Assembly: GCA_017524785.1 (NCBI GenBank)
Contig: JAFXUY010000044.1
Location: forward strand, 1 to 34,559
Length of the DNA: 34,559 nucleotides
Source: Bacteroidales bacterium
GTDB taxonomy: Bacteria > Bacteroidota > Bacteroidia > Bacteroidales > P3
Direction: 5' to 3'
The position numbers and the translations under genes are program-made. The notes beneath the pieces were generated by a model. It had not been told where the DNA came from and did not search any database. It worked only from the letters and a program-made list of their open reading frames with translations. Below, one piece after another: positions 32,343-34,559 of the stretch (position 1 is its first letter; every line of letters begins with the position of its first letter).

Positions 32343-33146
32343 ATGGAATGGTTTGAAGCACTGATTCTTGGTGTAATCCAAGGCCTCACCGAGTATCTGC
32401 CGGTATCGTCGAGCGGTCATCTGGCCATCGGCGCCCACCTCTTCGGCCTCAGCGGCGAGGAGAACCTCACCTTCACCGTGGCTGTCCACGTGGCAACCGT
32501 CCTCAGCACCATCGTCATCCTCTGGAAGGAAATCGTGTGGCTCTTCACCGACTTCTTCAAGTTCAAATGGAACGAAGGCACCAAGTATATCGTCAACATC
32601 ATCATCTCGATGATTCCCGTCGGTATAGTCGGCCTATTCTTCAAGGACAAAGTCGAGGCCATCTTCGGCAGCGGTCTGCTCGTTGTTGGCATCTGCCTGC
32701 TGGTGACGGCCACACTGCTGGCCTTCAGCTACTGGGCCAAGCCGCGCCAGCGCGAGAACATCTCGCCGTGGCACGCCTTCGTCATCGGCATAGCCCAGGC
32801 GTTGGCAGTGCTCCCCGGCCTCTCGCGCTCGGGCAGCACCATCGCTACAGGCCTCTTGCTGGGCAACAAGAAAGAGCGCCTTGCCCAGTTCTCGTTCCTC
32901 ATGGTCATTCCTCCAATCCTCGGCGAGGCACTCCTCGACGTGAAGGACATGGCCGAGATGGGCGTAAGCCAGGCCATGGCAGGTCTGCCGCCGCTCTCGC
33001 TCCTCGTAGGCTTCCTTGCCGCCTTTGTTTGCGGATGCCTGGCTTGCAAGTGGATGGTCAACATCGTGAAGCGCGGCAAGCTCATCTGGTTTGCCCTCTA
33101 CTGCGCCATCGTGGGCCTTGCCACCATCGTCATCCCATTAATCTAG
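32343..33146 (+). CDS. uppP: Undecaprenyl-diphosphatase
   Basis: This enzyme dephosphorylates undecaprenyl pyrophosphate to recycle the lipid carrier for peptidoglycan and other glycans. The protein has 267 residues and is highly hydrophobic. Active-site elements are [14 protein letters not shown] (Gln13 and Glu17 of the (E/Q)xxxE motif, then the SSSGH segment) and [18 protein letters not shown] (PGxSRSGxT). The TAG stop (33144-33146) lies within the first unit of a 9-nt repeat that runs up to the truB start. Confidence 0.96.
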   Translation: MEWFEALILGVIQGLTEYLPVSSSGHLAIGAHLFGLSGEENLTFTVAVHVATVLSTIVILWKEIVWLFTDFFKFKWNEGTKYIVNIIISMIPVGIVGLFFKDKVEAIFGSGLLVVGICLLVTATLLAFSYWAKPRQRENISPWHAFVIGIAQALAVLPGLSRSGSTIATGLLLGNKKERLAQFSFLMVIPPILGEALLDVKDMAEMGVSQAMAGLPPLSLLVGFLAAFVCGCLACKWMVNIVKRGKLIWFALYCAIVGLATIVIPLI

Positions 33147-33185
33147 AAAATCTAGAATATCTAGAATATCTAGAAAACCTAGAAT
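33141..33185 (+). repeat. Nonamer tandem repeat forming the uppP-truB junction
   Basis: Five units of a 9-nt repeat, consensus ATCTAGAAW (fifth unit ACCTAGAAT), fill the junction. The TAG in the first unit is the stop of uppP, and the truB ATG begins at the base after the fifth unit. Confidence 0.93.
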
Positions 33186-33992
33186 ATGATCACCCTCGAG
33201 CAGCTGCAGGCCGGCATCGTCGTTCCAGTCGACAAGCCCCGCCAGTGGACCTCCTTCCAGGCTGTCAACAAGATTAAGGCCGTAGTGCGCAACCTCTACG
33301 GCCTTAAAAAATTCAAGATAGGCCATGCCGGCACCATCGACCCGCTGGCCACAGGCCTGCTGCTCGTATGCCTAGGCAAGGCCACCAAGAGCATCCCGCA
33401 GCTGCAGGACGGCGACAAGGTCTACACCGGCACCATGGTCCTCGGCGCCACCACCCCCTGCTTCGACCTCGAACGCCCCGTAGACCGATACTACCCCTAC
33501 GAGCACATCACACGCCAGCTGCTCGACGAGAAGGTGCGCCAGTTCACCGGCACCATCCTCCAGGTGCCGCCAATGTTCAGCGCCGTCAAGATAGACGGCC
33601 AGCGGGCATACGAATATGCCCGCACCGACGACCCGACGGTGACCATACAGCCCAAGCCCGTCGAAGTCTACAGCTTCGAGATAACGGCCTTCAGAGAAGC
33701 CTCGGTCGAGAAAAACAATACCAATATTCCCGGCACAGCCGATTCAGCCAACGTCGCCAGCAATGCCCGGAACCTCTACAAGAACCCCTTGGGCACCGTG
33801 CCGCCACATCTGCCGCAGGCCGACTTCCGCATCCACTGCGGCAAGGGCACTTATATACGCTCACTGGCCCGCGACCTCGGCGAGGCGCTGGGTTCAGGAG
33901 CTTTCCTTTCGTCGCTTCGTCGCGAGCAGGTTGGCGCCTACAGCGTCGCCGACGCCATCAGTCCCGAGCAGGCTGCCGACTACTTCGCCTGA
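33186..33992 (+). CDS. truB: tRNA pseudouridine(55) synthase
   Basis: This enzyme makes pseudouridine 55 in the T loop of tRNAs. The protein has 268 residues. VDKPRQWTSFQAVNKIK and KIGHAGTIDPLATGLLLV are family motifs, with the catalytic Asp at 52. QVPPMFSAVKIDGQRAYEYAR and the later GKGTYIRSLARDLGEAL also fit. Between the last two core strands is an insert of about 40 residues (about 171-210) rich in Asn, Ala and Pro, not usual for the family. The 3' end is overlapped antisense by the tail of the DUF6266 gene. queA, frequently next to truB in this order, is absent here. Confidence 0.95.
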   Translation: MITLEQLQAGIVVPVDKPRQWTSFQAVNKIKAVVRNLYGLKKFKIGHAGTIDPLATGLLLVCLGKATKSIPQLQDGDKVYTGTMVLGATTPCFDLERPVDRYYPYEHITRQLLDEKVRQFTGTILQVPPMFSAVKIDGQRAYEYARTDDPTVTIQPKPVEVYSFEITAFREASVEKNNTNIPGTADSANVASNARNLYKNPLGTVPPHLPQADFRIHCGKGTYIRSLARDLGEALGSGAFLSSLRREQVGAYSVADAISPEQAADYFA

Positions 33993-34559
33993 AACCTCCC
34001 GTTCCGCAGGCAACACCCCACTCTTAACTCCCCCCAACTCCTCACTCCTCATTCCTTCCTCCTCACTAACAACGCAGCCCGCGTATATGGTTTCGCTCCA
34101 TTCGCCTTCCTCGTTGACAACCAGGCCGTAGAGGTGCACCTCGTGGCCGGCGTAGCCGTCGGGCAAGGCAACTGTAATCTTCTTCGTGCGGCGGTAGACC
34201 GGCGCCGCCAGGAAGCCGTCCTCCATGTCCGGGCAATAAGCATATAGATACACGCTGTCGTAGTATTCGCCGCGCTGGCCCGAAGCGTCGCGGTCGAACG
34301 TCACAGTCAGCACGTTGCCCTCGCCCCACACAGGTGCGCCGAACGCCACGCCAGCCACCGGCCCGCTGCACAAGCGCAACGCGCTGTAGTCCACCGTGAA
34401 GATGTTGTCCACCAGACTGAACGCATGTTGGTTCAGGTGCACGAACATGTTGTACGGCGTCATGCCGTTGTCGTACGACAAATCGCGGAAGCCCAGGTTC
34501 ACCGCCCAGCTCATGTACGATGCCAGCTGCACCTCGCGCTTGAACATCTCGCGGTGCGC
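33894..34559 (-). CDS. DUF6266 family protein, 5' end outside the window
   Basis: The frame is open from the right edge to TGA 33894; an ATG at 34547 is probably internal because in-frame codons continue to the edge. The readable part (ASYMSWAVNLGFRD, VYLYAYCPDMEDGFL, AGHEVHLYGLVVNEEGEW) matches the Bacteroidetes DUF6266 pattern, with tandem Ig-like beta domains of unknown function. The family usually ends soon after the ETIYAG segment. Here about 55 more residues follow, rich in Glu, Gly, Ser and Val. They are translated from a 7-nt repeat tract and then antisense to truB for 99 bp. The original stop may have been lost. Confidence 0.75.
   Translation of the reverse strand, partial: AHREMFKREVQLASYMSWAVNLGFRDLSYDNGMTPYNMFVHLNQHAFSLVDNIFTVDYSALRLCSGPVAGVAFGAPVWGEGNVLTVTFDRDASGQRGEYYDSVYLYAYCPDMEDGFLAAPVYRRTKKITVALPDGYAGHEVHLYGLVVNEEGEWSETIYAGCVVSEEEGMRSEELGGVKSGVLPAEREVSGEVVGSLLGTDGVGDAVGANLLATKRRKESS
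34036..34070 (-). repeat. Heptamer repeat in the DUF6266 C-terminal extension
   Basis: There are five 7-nt units on the plus strand (AACTCCT, CACTCCT, CATTCCT, TCCTCCT, CACTAAC), related to the heptamer at the rnfB-rnfC junction. In the DUF6266 frame the tract is read through as a Glu/Ser/Gly-rich segment. Confidence 0.75.

Overview
The window looks like a chromosomal segment of an uncultured, probably gut-associated, member of the Bacteroidales. The evidence is type IX secretion (T9SS) type B C-terminal domains, Bacteroidetes promoters of the TTTG-N19/20-TAnnTTTG form, an rnfBCDGE redox-pump operon, a fused formiminotransferase-cyclodeaminase, the ftsX-DUF3098-uppP-truB cluster, and a DUF6266 gene. 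All functional calls come from reading the sequence; no database search was run.

Layout. Positions 1-3712 (+) hold the 3' part of atpD (with an in-frame TAG), atpC, an amidohydrolase of the MTA/SAH-deaminase family, and a lipoprotein peptide-binding protein. From 3709 to 23077 nearly everything is on the minus strand. Read in transcription order this is: ftcD, a 41-residue lipoprotein, priA; then the rnf operon from its own promoter (rnfB, C, D, G, E, but no rnfA); then a small secreted protein with a 1042-residue T9SS cargo protein; then dnaG, a sigma-54 activator, aroA, miaA; then a short promoter driving a signal-recognition-particle RNA whose 3' end almost touches prfB. A 565-bp gene-free divergent region (23078-23641) separates ftcD from the plus-strand half. 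That half carries two paralogous T9SS cargo proteins, dapD, a lipoprotein, dnaN, ftsX, a DUF3098 protein, uppP and truB. A DUF6266 gene enters from the right edge on the minus strand.

How the genes work together. Most are housekeeping: energy (ATP synthase, Rnf), replication (DnaG, PriA, DnaN), translation and RNA modification (RF2, MiaA, TruB, SRP RNA), biosynthesis (AroA, DapD) and envelope or division (FtsX, UppP). The accessory layer is three large secreted proteins that share a proprotein-convertase P-like domain and a T9SS sorting domain.

Most interesting observations: (1) an SRP RNA gene, not in any ORF, sits directly upstream of prfB. (2) The divergent 565-bp region has two near-identical palindromes, each about 60 bp upstream of one of the divergent promoters, enclosing a long imperfect inverted repeat with 11-nt iterations. 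(3) Several gene junctions carry 7- or 9-nt tandem repeats that themselves supply the upstream gene's stop codon. (4) rnfA is absent from an otherwise complete rnf operon. (5) A conserved glutamine codon of atpD is replaced by TAG.
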